From contig WAJV01000087.1 of assembly GCA_015523725.1 (NCBI GenBank), positions 1 through 46,533 on the forward strand: a DNA stretch of 46,533 nucleotides. The letters are read 5' to 3'. The notes beneath the pieces were generated by a model that did not search any database, had not been told where the DNA came from, and saw only the letters and a program-made list of their open reading frames with translations. The translations under genes and the position numbers were made by a program. Origin of the DNA: Candidatus Geothermarchaeota archaeon. GTDB taxonomy: Archaea; Thermoproteota; Nitrososphaeria; Geothermarchaeales; JDFR-13. Shown piece by piece: positions 9,707 to 19,727 of this stretch (the stretch's first letter is position 1; every line of letters starts with the position of its first letter).

Positions 9707-10477
9707 CTACACCTCAACAGATTTTGCAGTATCCCAGAGCTTATCAAAATAAGTCTTAGCTAGATAAATCAATGTATAATGAGTCGACCAAATAGCTGTA
9801 TTAATCTTATCCTCACCCAGTAATAATAATGCCTCCTTATTATCAGATATAACACCTCCACCGAATAAAACATCCCTATACCTCAACTCTGCACCGTACT
9901 TAACAAAGTATTTAGCATCATCGACTAAGTCAGCAGGCACAAGAATCTTAACCATCTTGGGAGCATATACACGACTCAACTTCTCAATAACATTCAACTG
10001 ATCAAATAGAGACTCCAACCGCCTGTGGATAGCCATCAATAACTCAAACTGAGACTTCAACAACAAATCAAATACTTTTGATGAGATATTCTCCTCACCC
10101 TTGACAATCCAGACATCCGGACTCTCACTAACATGAGTAGTATCATAAATCGATTGGAGTATTGGAACAACCTTGCCGACAGCCTCGTCCCACTCCCTCT
10201 CCATATTAATCCTAGCCCTCCTCACAGCCTCATCAGGAGAGAGGGAAACATATTTGGTCGGCCGAGAGTCCGAAGAAGATATCCACCCCTTCTTCTCTAA
10301 AGAATTCAATACAATGTATATCTTTGAGAAGGGAACCTTCGCATAATCAGAAATCTCCTTAGCAGTCAATGGACCCGAGCTAAGGAGCAACATATATACC
10401 TTTATCTCATTACCAGTCAAACCAAGCTTCCTCAATATCTCTTCAATATCCCTTGGCACATTCATACCGACATTCAT
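9707..10477 (-). CDS. TrmB-family transcriptional regulator
   Basis: N-terminal wHTH LRKLGLTGNEIKVYMLLLSSGPLTAKEISDYAKVPFSKIYIVLNSLEKKGWI. Start placed at MNVGMNVPRD. Confidence 0.8.
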   Translation of the reverse strand: MNVGMNVPRDIEEILRKLGLTGNEIKVYMLLLSSGPLTAKEISDYAKVPFSKIYIVLNSLEKKGWISSSDSRPTKYVSLSPDEAVRRARINMEREWDEAVGKVVPILQSIYDTTHVSESPDVWIVKGEENISSKVFDLLLKSQFELLMAIHRRLESLFDQLNVIEKLSRVYAPKMVKILVPADLVDDAKYFVKYGAELRYRDVLFGGGVISDNKEALLLLGEDKINTAIWSTHYTLIYLAKTYFDKLWDTAKSVEV

Positions 10478-10544
10478 ACATATTATATGTTGAAAAGTAT
10501 TAATAAATAAGCATTTGTATGTATATCCTTGTTGTTGATGAAGA

Positions 10545-11231
10545 ATGAGTAATGAATCCTGGGATAGACCTGAGGAAATCGGTCTAGAGAGACTAAAAAA
10601 GCTAAAGAATGAATTAATTGAAAGAGTCAGGGGAATAGTTGGAATCAAATTAAGCGGCTCAATAGCAGACGGCAACTTCTTCCTACTCCAATTCAAAAAC
10701 ATCTACATAGCGAGCGACTACGATATATTGGTAATAATAGATAGATACCCAAGCAGGGAAGAGCTAGATACTATAAAAAATATCTTGACCAAAGAAGTAT
10801 ATGGAACAGACATAGAGAGAATCTTAATAGAAAATATCGATATAAAAGTATTGACAACCGAGTATCCCTATAAGGGAGAAGGAGTGAAAATACCCACAAT
10901 ATATGACCAAGATGTAAGTGTATCTAGACACTTATATGGAGGATTAATAGTATATGGAGAAGAATTCTTCAAAAATATTGGGCCCCCAACCAAATGGATT
11001 AAGAGACAAATTATACATAGAATATTAAAGCGGAAAAAGATATTCGATATATTTACTGAACTGGGTGCATATGATAGAGTGGCAGCGGCACTAAACAGAG
11101 AAGATATTAGAGAAGAAATAAGCAGAATCGTAACAAAATTTAGAAACTACCATATCCTCTCAAATGAGGATATAGAGAAACTAAACCAAGAGCTTAACAG
11201 ATTAAAGAATATTATCAGTGTATATATCTGA
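10545..11231 (+). CDS. Nucleotidyltransferase-domain protein (Pol beta-like)
   Basis: KLSGSIADGNFF...ASDYDILVIID, the GS-x...D-x-D nucleotidyltransferase motif. Confidence 0.75.
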   Translation: MSNESWDRPEEIGLERLKKLKNELIERVRGIVGIKLSGSIADGNFFLLQFKNIYIASDYDILVIIDRYPSREELDTIKNILTKEVYGTDIERILIENIDIKVLTTEYPYKGEGVKIPTIYDQDVSVSRHLYGGLIVYGEEFFKNIGPPTKWIKRQIIHRILKRKKIFDIFTELGAYDRVAAALNREDIREEISRIVTKFRNYHILSNEDIEKLNQELNRLKNIISVYI

Positions 11232-11263
11232 GGAACTCTAATTTAAATATTTAAGTAGGGGAA

Positions 11264-11842
11264 ATGTTCGAAAAATATAGGAGATATATAGAAATAACTC
11301 AGGCAAATAAAATAGCAAGAAGATACTTCATAATGAATTCATTCGATGGAATTGTAACAGTATTAGGTGTTATAACCGGCTCCCTATTCAGCGGAATAAT
11401 AAACCCGACTATAATACTAAGCATAGGCATAAGCACAGCACTAGCTATGGGAATATCAGGAGTCTCAGGAACATTAATAGCCGAGAAAACAGAGAGGGAT
11501 TTAGAATTAAGACGCCTAGAGGAATCGATGCTCAGCGATCTCAGCGACTCACTATACGCAGATGCACAGAAATTCACTGTAATATATGTAAGCCTAGTAG
11601 ACGCATTGAGTCCCCTAATAGCATCTATTTTCTCCCTATCACCACTCTTCCTAAGCATATTCAACCTAATATCCAATATACAAAGCATATATCTTTCAAT
11701 TGGAACAGCACTAACATACCTATTCATAATAGGTTTATCCATGGGAGCCATCACAAATAGGAATATTTTACTCGAGGGGTTGAAGATGCTCGGCATAGGG
11801 GTATTAACAACAATAATTATATACATTATATTCGGTAGATAA
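11264..11842 (+). CDS. VIT1/CCC1-family membrane protein
   Basis: RRYFIMNSFDGIVTVLGVITGSL followed by TM segments, VIT1/CCC1-like. Confidence 0.78.
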   Translation: MFEKYRRYIEITQANKIARRYFIMNSFDGIVTVLGVITGSLFSGIINPTIILSIGISTALAMGISGVSGTLIAEKTERDLELRRLEESMLSDLSDSLYADAQKFTVIYVSLVDALSPLIASIFSLSPLFLSIFNLISNIQSIYLSIGTALTYLFIIGLSMGAITNRNILLEGLKMLGIGVLTTIIIYIIFGR

Positions 11843-11915
11843 AGCGAAATAAAATTAATGTTAATTAAATAGTATAAAAAAACATAATATATTTACTTGG
11901 AGGGGATATTAAGAG

Positions 11916-12194
11916 TTGGAGAGCGATGGAGTAAGGCCGAAAATCAAATACCTCACACTCGATGTATTGAAGCCCCACAACCCATCGATCGTCGACTTAT
12001 CGAAAGGCATAGTATCAGGAGTAAATGGCGTCTCAAAGGTTGTAACAGAGATCGTTGAAATGGATCAAGATACTGAGAGCATAAGAATGAAGATATATGG
12101 ATCGGACGTCGACCTAGATAAGCTAAAAAAAATATTGAGAGAATATGGGGCCTCACTACACAGTATAGATGAGGTAATAGTGGAAGATAGATAA
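11916..12194 (+). CDS. DUF211 family protein
   Basis: RPKIKYLTLDVLKPHNPSIVDLSKGI...GVSKVVTEIVEMDQDTESIRMKIYG matches the DUF211 pattern. Confidence 0.8.
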   Translation: MESDGVRPKIKYLTLDVLKPHNPSIVDLSKGIVSGVNGVSKVVTEIVEMDQDTESIRMKIYGSDVDLDKLKKILREYGASLHSIDEVIVEDR

Positions 12195-12250
12195 ATATGT
12201 GTAAGCCAAAAATAAATTACTCCCTTAAATAATTATCTAGATGGAGAATA

Positions 12251-15055
12251 ATGAATAGTCTACTTGAACCAGCCCTAGAGGAGCTTCTAAAGGAAAGGGG
12301 CTTCACAGAATTAACAGAACCCCAGAAAAAAGCGATACCACATATACTGAGGGGAGAAAATACACTAATAATGGCTCCCACAGGTAGTGGTAAAACCGAG
12401 GCGGCCCTCCTACCAATTCTACAGAAGATGATGGAAGAAAATGAAAAAGGAATAAAACTAATATATATAACTCCCTTAAGAGCATTAAACAGAGACTTAA
12501 TCGACCGTATAGCTTGGTGGGCCAACAGACTAGGCTTCAGAGCAAGTGTTAGACATGGAGATACACCCACTGGGGAGAGGAGGAGTCAGGCAATAATGTC
12601 TCCCGACATATTAATAACAACACCAGAAACCTTCTCCCTCCTATTAAATACCAAGATAATGAGGAAGCACATAGACTCAATAAAATACATTATTATAGAC
12701 GAACTACACGAACTAATCGAGTCAAAGAGAGGAGTCCAACTTAGTATTAACATGGAGAGACTAGCCTATGAGACGGGAGACTTCCAAAGAATAGGTCTAT
12801 CAGCCACAATAGGCTCACCAGAGAAAGCCCTAAAATTCCTAGTTGGAAACCATGGAGAAGGAGTTATAGTAACAACTGACATAACTAAGAGGATGAAGAT
12901 AGACATATATTATCCCAGACCAGAGAATATCGATTACCAACTCTCTGGAAAACTATATACATTCCCAAGTGTAGTAGCTAGGGTGAGGGCAATTAGAGAC
13001 CTAATAAAAAAGAATAGAGCCACACTAGTATTCACAAACACCAGACCAATGGCGGAGATACTAGGGAGCAGGTTATATCTATACGATGAAAACCTACCCA
13101 TAATGGTCCACCACGGCTCCCTAAGCAGGGACATAAGAGTAAAAATAGAGAATATGCTTAAAACAGGTAAGATAAAGGGGATCATATGCACATCATCACT
13201 AGAACTAGGAATCGATGTAGGCCATATAGACATGGTAATTCAGTATAACTCCCCCCGACAGGCAAGCAGACTAGTGCAGAGGGTTGGTAGAAGCGGACAC
13301 TGGATTGAAAAAGTTTCAAAAGGAGCCATAATAGTACAGGATTTAGACGACTACCTCGAATCATTAGTGATAAAGCAAAGGGTATTAAGAGGCGAGCTGG
13401 AGGAAATAAAGATACTCAATAAACCATTAGATGTCCTGGCCCATGAGATAGCTGGAATACTTACACGTAAAAATAATATAGAATTAGATGAGCTCCATTC
13501 AATACTGAGTAAAAGCATCTATTATAAAGACTTGAGGAAAGATGAATTAGAAGAATTACTTATATTTCTAAGCAACCTCACAAATAGATATCTATACTAC
13601 GACCAAACCGAGAAAGTCATTAAGAAACCAATAAATAGAAAACGTTTATTCGAATACTACTACAGTGTATTATCAATGATCCCAGAAGTCAAACAGTACT
13701 TAGTCATAGATGACGACACATCTGAGGCAATAGGCATCCTCGATGAGGAATTCATCACTGTATATGGTGAACCCAACACAAAATTCATAATAAGTGGAAA
13801 ACCATGGAGAATAATCCAGATATATAAAAACAAAGTATTTGTAAAGTCTGAAGAAGACTTCCTGGGGGCAATACCACACTGGATAGGTGAAGAAATTCCT
13901 GTTCCCTATGAAGTAGCCCAAGAAGTCGGTAGAATAAAGCGTATTATCGAAGAAAATTATAAAGATGGATTAGGAATAGATGATATAATAAACAAACTAG
14001 GCATCGATAAAAATGTACTCAAAAAATTAATCGAGACACTTGAGATGGGATATAGGCTCCCTACTGATAAAAGAATCGTTATAGAGTCTCAAGAAAATAA
14101 GATCTTTATAAATATCCATGGAGGAACATTAATAAACCGCAGTATAGCAAGTATATTAGCAACAAAAATATTCGACCTATATGGAGAGACCATAGAAGTC
14201 TCAAGCGATCCTTATAGAATAATAATTAAATCCATCGGAGTAAAGCCTACAGATATAGAGAAAATATTATCTAGTGGACTATATCTTGAGGAGTATTTCA
14301 AGAAGGCAGTAGTATCGAGCAATATATTTCTATGGAGATTAATACATGTAGCCAGAAGAATGGGAATATTATCTAGGGAAAAAAGCTTATCAAAGAGGGA
14401 GGCAGAGATGTTGAGAAATGTACTAGATGGTACACCAGCATATTTAGAGGCTTATAGAGAGACTAGCCTAAAAGACTATGATAAAGAGAATACAATCAAA
14501 TTACTCAAGAGAATAGCAGAAGGGGAGATCGAGATCATAACATATAGAAATTTAACCCCACTCACAAAAGAATATATCGATAAATATGACATAAAATTTG
14601 AGGCCATCGAAGTAGACAGAGGAAGAAAATTAAGAATATTGTCCAAGAAAGTCAGGCTATTAAATGAAGTAAGGACATTCATATGCCTAGAATGCCTCGA
14701 AAATATATGGGAAGCCAGACTCAAAGACTTAGATGAAAAAATAATATGCACAAAATGTGGAAGCGATAAAATTGGAATGACGATAAAGAACATAGATGAA
14801 ATATTACCACTAATATACCGTTATAAAAGGGATCAAAAAAGTCTAAAAAGGAGTAAGATATGGAGAGATATCGTCAAGAGCTCTAAATATATATCTAAGT
14901 ATGGAAAAATAGCGGCCTTAACAATTGCGTCGGAAAACCTAAACTGGAGGGACATCGAAGAAATATTAAGTGAATATAATGAACCAACCGACAAATTCTA
15001 CGAAGAAATATTAAAGAGGGAAAACATCAACCTCCTCCGGAGGTTTCAGAGCTAG
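12251..15055 (+). CDS. lhr: Lhr-like ATP-dependent helicase
   Basis: Motifs APTGSGKTEAALLP, DELHEL, RIGLSATIG, TSSLELGIDVGHID, RLVQRVGRSGH; zinc-binding C-terminus CLECLE...CTKCGSDKIG. Confidence 0.92.
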   Translation: MNSLLEPALEELLKERGFTELTEPQKKAIPHILRGENTLIMAPTGSGKTEAALLPILQKMMEENEKGIKLIYITPLRALNRDLIDRIAWWANRLGFRASVRHGDTPTGERRSQAIMSPDILITTPETFSLLLNTKIMRKHIDSIKYIIIDELHELIESKRGVQLSINMERLAYETGDFQRIGLSATIGSPEKALKFLVGNHGEGVIVTTDITKRMKIDIYYPRPENIDYQLSGKLYTFPSVVARVRAIRDLIKKNRATLVFTNTRPMAEILGSRLYLYDENLPIMVHHGSLSRDIRVKIENMLKTGKIKGIICTSSLELGIDVGHIDMVIQYNSPRQASRLVQRVGRSGHWIEKVSKGAIIVQDLDDYLESLVIKQRVLRGELEEIKILNKPLDVLAHEIAGILTRKNNIELDELHSILSKSIYYKDLRKDELEELLIFLSNLTNRYLYYDQTEKVIKKPINRKRLFEYYYSVLSMIPEVKQYLVIDDDTSEAIGILDEEFITVYGEPNTKFIISGKPWRIIQIYKNKVFVKSEEDFLGAIPHWIGEEIPVPYEVAQEVGRIKRIIEENYKDGLGIDDIINKLGIDKNVLKKLIETLEMGYRLPTDKRIVIESQENKIFINIHGGTLINRSIASILATKIFDLYGETIEVSSDPYRIIIKSIGVKPTDIEKILSSGLYLEEYFKKAVVSSNIFLWRLIHVARRMGILSREKSLSKREAEMLRNVLDGTPAYLEAYRETSLKDYDKENTIKLLKRIAEGEIEIITYRNLTPLTKEYIDKYDIKFEAIEVDRGRKLRILSKKVRLLNEVRTFICLECLENIWEARLKDLDEKIICTKCGSDKIGMTIKNIDEILPLIYRYKRDQKSLKRSKIWRDIVKSSKYISKYGKIAALTIASENLNWRDIEEILSEYNEPTDKFYEEILKRENINLLRRFQS

Positions 15056-15578
15056 CCTTCAACCTACCAACCAATAATGCACCAAACTTATCCACATCAA
15101 TCTCCAACAATGTCCTTAACCCAGTATAGAGCTTATCATCCCTCTCCAACAAATATCCATACCTAATTAATCGACCAAGTGATATCAACGCCCTATTCTT
15201 ACCAAACTTCCTAGCCAATACATCGACAACCTCCTTTTTAGGAACACCGCCCTCACTAGATAAAACATAAGCCAAGGAAACAGCCAACACAGCCAAATCA
15301 ATTTGATTCAAGGAACTCGTCTTAATATCAGTAAGTGAAGAACCGTAGATAGGCTTAACAACATAATGTCTCCAACTCTCACCGCCAAACTCAACCTCAA
15401 CTTCTTCAACCCTCAAACCCAATGGCTCAATATATTTATTAAACTCAGCAATAACCTCCTTGTAATTCCTACCAAGGTACTTCTCCAACTCCCAATCCTT
15501 ACACCCGGGATAACCATGCCTCCTAAAAAACAATAAATATGCTAACCTACTGAACTTAACAAACTTATCCCTCGCCAT
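15027..15578 (-). CDS. ScpB-like (kite) winged-helix protein
   Basis: Two wHTH-like halves: DWELEKYLGRNYKEVIAEFNKYIEPLGLRVEEVEV...HYVVKP and LAVLAVSLAYVLSSEGGVPKKEVVDVLARKFGKNRALISLGRLIRYGYL. Located directly after the scpA-like gene. Confidence 0.65.
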   Translation of the reverse strand: MARDKFVKFSRLAYLLFFRRHGYPGCKDWELEKYLGRNYKEVIAEFNKYIEPLGLRVEEVEVEFGGESWRHYVVKPIYGSSLTDIKTSSLNQIDLAVLAVSLAYVLSSEGGVPKKEVVDVLARKFGKNRALISLGRLIRYGYLLERDDKLYTGLRTLLEIDVDKFGALLVGRLKASSETSGGG

Positions 15579-16320
15579 GCCCCAAAACCACCACCACACT
15601 AGCAGGATCTTTAAAAACTAACTTCTCACTCCTAGGCCTAATAAAAATCTTCTTCTTCAACCTATCAACCTTAACATCAACCCATCCATCACTAATTAAG
15701 AAACTAATTGCATAAGCCCGTAATACAGGTGAATCCCCCCGATAAATAAAATCAAAATAATCAATAAACTCCCCCTTAGAAAACTCCATCAACTCACGCT
15801 TAAGCCCCTCAACAAAAACCTCCAAATCAATAGGCTCATTAAATAACTCGGCACTAATGTCTAAAGCAACCTCCCTAAAACTAGGCACCAACCTACTCCT
15901 TAAAGCAAGATCAACTAAATTAAGATAATAAGTGAAGGCTTCATCCAACAAATCTTTATCCATATACTCCAACTCCATAATAGGCCTCCAAGAAGCGCTT
16001 AACACATTGACAAGCTCATCAACACCAAGCTTCTCAACAGCCATCCTAATCAACAACCTATTCAAATAGAGACCATACCCCCTATCCCTCAACCTCCTAC
16101 TCTGAGCCTCCAATATGGTAACCAATCCATGTAGAGCCCTAACATCCAACATCAGTAAATCAGTAAACTCCGGGTCAATATCAAGACCACTTAGTCTATC
16201 GAGGAATTTACCGACATCCACATCAAATGGGTCGATCCTACCCTCAGCAACACCAATAGCCAAATCAATAATCCTCTCATATAACTCGGTATCCCTACTC
16301 CCTCTCCTCAACAGCACCAC
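15565..16320 (-). CDS. ScpA-like kleisin
   Basis: N-domain IIDLAIGVAEGRIDPFDVDVGKFLDRLSGLDIDPEFTDLLMLDVRALHGLVTILEAQSRRL resembles ScpA (I-D-x-x-D-I-D; L-L-E-x-K-S-R-x-L). Possible C-terminal wHTH. Probable GTG start near 16320; the ORF is open to 16389. Confidence 0.72.
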   Translation of the reverse strand: MVLLRRGSRDTELYERIIDLAIGVAEGRIDPFDVDVGKFLDRLSGLDIDPEFTDLLMLDVRALHGLVTILEAQSRRLRDRGYGLYLNRLLIRMAVEKLGVDELVNVLSASWRPIMELEYMDKDLLDEAFTYYLNLVDLALRSRLVPSFREVALDISAELFNEPIDLEVFVEGLKRELMEFSKGEFIDYFDFIYRGDSPVLRAYAISFLISDGWVDVKVDRLKKKIFIRPRSEKLVFKDPASVVVVLGHGEG

Positions 16321-18076
16321 CCAATACCTTGGGAACAGACTGCCCCTCATACTTCTGGACAACAATAATATGTGCATCCCTAAACTCATCAGATATATAG
16401 CCAGGCGTAATGATTATATACTGATCCTCACGCCCGCGCATCAAGTCAATAATATAATTCATAATAATATTCCTATTCCTAGGATCCATATGAACATCAA
16501 ACTCATCCACAGCCCTAAAGGGTGAAGTAATATATTTTTGAAGCGCAAGTAAGAAACACATAGATGCAACGGTACGCTCCCCACCACTCTTAGAATACAC
16601 ATCCAATATAGTAGGCTCAATACCGCCAAAACCCACATACAACTCTAAACCTGCCTTATCTACATCCTCAATATTTATGACCTTAGCATATCCAGATCCG
16701 CCTAAACCCTCCAAGATAGACCTATAATCTAGGGAAACCCTCTCAACATAATTACTAACAACCTCCCTCCACTTCCTAACACGCCTCCCAAGCTCCGCCA
16801 AAGCCGCCTCCTTATCCCTAAGTATCTTCTCCATCCTCCGCTTAGTATCCTCATGCATCTCCAGATAATATCTATATGTATCCTCAACACTATCATCAAC
16901 ATCCCTATAATCATTTAACCTCGCCTTAACAAACCGTATATCAGCCAATATATCTTGCAAGGATCTATCAGTAGACACCTCCTCACCATGTGCCTCCGCC
17001 TCTGCCCTGAGCGCCCTAACCTTGGCATCCAACTCACTGATCTCACCCTCCAACTTCCTAATCCTAGCCTCTAAACTATCGACCTTGAACTCCGATATGG
17101 CCTCACCACCCCTCACACCACCATAAGTATGGAATAACTCCCTAATCCGCTCCAAATAATCAGCTATAGAAGCCGAATCAACCTTAGCACCAGACCTCAA
17201 ACCAATTATAATATCATCAACAGTGCCCTGAATATCCTCCAGAACCCTATTAAACTCAACCTCGATATCCCGAACCCTCTTTCTAAATCTCATTAAATTG
17301 ATCTCCTCGTTATGGAGATCTTCCTCAACCCGGGAAAGCTCCTCCTTCAAAGCCAATAAATCATTATAAGCCCTACGATACTTCCCCCAAGCCAACTCAC
17401 TATTAAGATAATCAAGCCTACTAATCAACCTCCTCTTCTCAACAAGCCTATTATATAACTCCTCCCACTTCTTAACAGTCTCCTCTACATTACGCAGAAC
17501 ACCCCTAATCTCCTCCTCCTCACTAGAGACCTGCCTAAGCCTCTCCCTCGCATCAAGAATCTTCTCCCTAAACTCACTAATCCCAAGAGCATCCTCAAAA
17601 AGCCTAAGCTTCTCACGGGGATCTAGGAAAGCAAAAACCTCAATCATATTTTGATGCATGATAATAAGCATATTACTCGGATTAATCCCAGCATTCCTCA
17701 ACAGATTCTCAACCTCAGCCTTACTAGCAGACTTATAATTAACGTTATATAAATACTGCCCATCCCTCTTGAGAACCCTAGTAATCGTAACCTCATCACT
17801 CCTTATATAGGGGAAGGGCCTACCTCCCTCAGAACTATTATCCAACGTAATGGAGACAATGGCATAATCCTTACCCACCCGAATCAAATCAGATAGCCTC
17901 CTCCCCCTCTCAGTATGAGACAAACCCAATGCCACAGATATACCTAGTAAAATACTAGATTTACCGGCTCCATTAGGACCCGTAATTATATTTAAACCAG
18001 GTGAAAAAGGAATTCTAGAATATTCATGAGACATAAAATTCTCCAACACAACCTCCTTAATTATAGCCTTACCCAT
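16295..18076 (-). CDS. Short SMC-family ATPase, Smc5/6-like head
   Basis: Walker A GPNGAGKSS, signature SKSGGERTVASMCFLLALQ, Walker B region FRAVDEFDVHMDPRNRNIIM, central coiled coil. About 594 aa from MGKAIIKEVVLENFMSHEY. Confidence 0.92.
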   Translation of the reverse strand: MGKAIIKEVVLENFMSHEYSRIPFSPGLNIITGPNGAGKSSILLGISVALGLSHTERGRRLSDLIRVGKDYAIVSITLDNSSEGGRPFPYIRSDEVTITRVLKRDGQYLYNVNYKSASKAEVENLLRNAGINPSNMLIIMHQNMIEVFAFLDPREKLRLFEDALGISEFREKILDARERLRQVSSEEEEIRGVLRNVEETVKKWEELYNRLVEKRRLISRLDYLNSELAWGKYRRAYNDLLALKEELSRVEEDLHNEEINLMRFRKRVRDIEVEFNRVLEDIQGTVDDIIIGLRSGAKVDSASIADYLERIRELFHTYGGVRGGEAISEFKVDSLEARIRKLEGEISELDAKVRALRAEAEAHGEEVSTDRSLQDILADIRFVKARLNDYRDVDDSVEDTYRYYLEMHEDTKRRMEKILRDKEAALAELGRRVRKWREVVSNYVERVSLDYRSILEGLGGSGYAKVINIEDVDKAGLELYVGFGGIEPTILDVYSKSGGERTVASMCFLLALQKYITSPFRAVDEFDVHMDPRNRNIIMNYIIDLMRGREDQYIIITPGYISDEFRDAHIIVVQKYEGQSVPKVLGGAVEERE

Positions 18077-18956
18077 CCCTATCCACCGGATGCTCACTAT
18101 ATAAAATATCCCTATATGCCTCTAATTGATTTAACTTAACCCCCATAAACTCAGCCACAGATACAACATCAATACTCTCCATAACCCTAAATAAATACTT
18201 ATTAAGCCACACATGATAATCCCTATCCCTAAGCAAATGATGATCAATAACCACCCTCGAGAGATTATCCAAGCTCCTAAGAAGCCCAGCCAAGGAAAAA
18301 CCCGAGTAATCAATAACCTCCGAGGGAACCCTATCCCCAAGATATGTAAGAGGACCATCAACATAAATTAATTCCGGATCAACACTCCTAATAAACATGG
18401 ATACATCCTCATCAACATAGGACTCAATATCACTAGTATATAAAAAGCTGGAGCCACCATACTCCAAATACACCATAACAACAAAACCCAATCTATCATC
18501 AGGTCCATGTTTAACCGGCCTCGAAAACCTTATATATAATCCCCCCAAATCAACCTCAACACCATCACATACATTAATATCCACATCAACACCCTCCTCA
18601 CGAAGCCTATGTAAAAGGAAATGACTCCGCCTAATCTGACTGGGATTAATATTATTATCGGGATCCTTCATATACAAAACCTTTCCTCCAAAAACCCTGT
18701 CAACATCCCTCCTCGGACTAAAGTGGTCAAAATGATAATGAGTCAAGATAATAATATCGGACCCCTCAGCCAGATCAACAATTCTACTCCACGCCTCCTC
18801 CATAGCCTCCCGCTCAATAGGATGAGGGGGAAGACCATACCTCCATGGACCCAAGGCCACACCAGGATCAATAAAAACCTTATAACCCCCAGCCTCAACA
18901 TATGTAGCCATACTCCTAACTCCTAACGAATCAGCGGCAACAAACCTAATCCTCAT
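18069..18956 (-). CDS. Metallo-beta-lactamase-fold hydrolase (UPF0282-like)
   Basis: THYHFDHFSP (HxHxDH), KHGPDD, LYTSDIESY, IDHHLLRD. Confidence 0.82.
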   Translation of the reverse strand: MRIRFVAADSLGVRSMATYVEAGGYKVFIDPGVALGPWRYGLPPHPIEREAMEEAWSRIVDLAEGSDIIILTHYHFDHFSPRRDVDRVFGGKVLYMKDPDNNINPSQIRRSHFLLHRLREEGVDVDINVCDGVEVDLGGLYIRFSRPVKHGPDDRLGFVVMVYLEYGGSSFLYTSDIESYVDEDVSMFIRSVDPELIYVDGPLTYLGDRVPSEVIDYSGFSLAGLLRSLDNLSRVVIDHHLLRDRDYHVWLNKYLFRVMESIDVVSVAEFMGVKLNQLEAYRDILYSEHPVDRDG

Positions 18957-19081
18957 ACACACTCCACATCGAGAAACATCTAACCATCATAATTAGAAAA
19001 CCAATCAATATAAATCTTAGATTCAATAAAGAATAACAATAATATTAAACATCAAATCAAAATATAGATAAATAAATCAAC

Positions 19082-19630
19082 TTAACCAATATCATACTTA
19101 ACTACACTATTAGGATCAATAGTCATGAAATGCCCCTCCGAAATATATAGAATAGGGCGGTAAGAAGTAGGATCCCAATGCGTACTATATTTATCCTTAA
19201 CATATGCATCAACAACATCACCTATAAACAAATCATGATCACCCGCCTCAACAATCTTTAAAACCCTACACTCAAGAATCCCCAAAGCCTCCTCAACGAC
19301 GGCGATAGGAAGCGTCCTACCAACACCCCTAGTCAAACCACATACACTAAATTTATCCTTAACATCCCACCCAGATATAGTACCAGCCTTATAAACACTA
19401 TCAACATACCCAAACTCCATAATATTAACCGCAAACATCCCACTACCCTTAATAATATTGTACGAGAAGCGTTCCCTAGAAATCGCTACAGCAACCCTAC
19501 TAGGCACATAAGACACAGGAACAACCCACCCAACAGTCAACAAAGCATCCCTACCCTCAAAACTCGAGCTAACCAAGACAGCGATCGAGGGCTGTACTAG
19601 GCGAATCTGATCGACATTCACATCAATCAT
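19082..19630 (-). CDS. Flavin reductase-like domain protein
   Basis: LLTVGWVVPVSYVPSRVAVAISRERFSYNIIKGSGMFAVNIM...DHDLFIGDVVDAYV. Confidence 0.82.
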   Translation of the reverse strand: MIDVNVDQIRLVQPSIAVLVSSSFEGRDALLTVGWVVPVSYVPSRVAVAISRERFSYNIIKGSGMFAVNIMEFGYVDSVYKAGTISGWDVKDKFSVCGLTRGVGRTLPIAVVEEALGILECRVLKIVEAGDHDLFIGDVVDAYVKDKYSTHWDPTSYRPILYISEGHFMTIDPNSVVKYDIG

Positions 19631-19727
19631 AGACAATATATTATCAAAGACCCAACATATAACCATATCTATTAATAATAAAAAATAAAAATAATAGAGA
19701 CATAAAGATACTTAATTAGAACTAAAG

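Noticed and set aside
11299-11826. Minus-strand 175-aa ORF
   Set aside because: Antisense to the VIT1/CCC1-like gene, which has family motifs; the ORF itself has none.
16115-16525. Plus-strand 136-aa ORF across the ScpA/SMC junction
   Set aside because: Antisense to two well-supported genes, with no recognisable motif.
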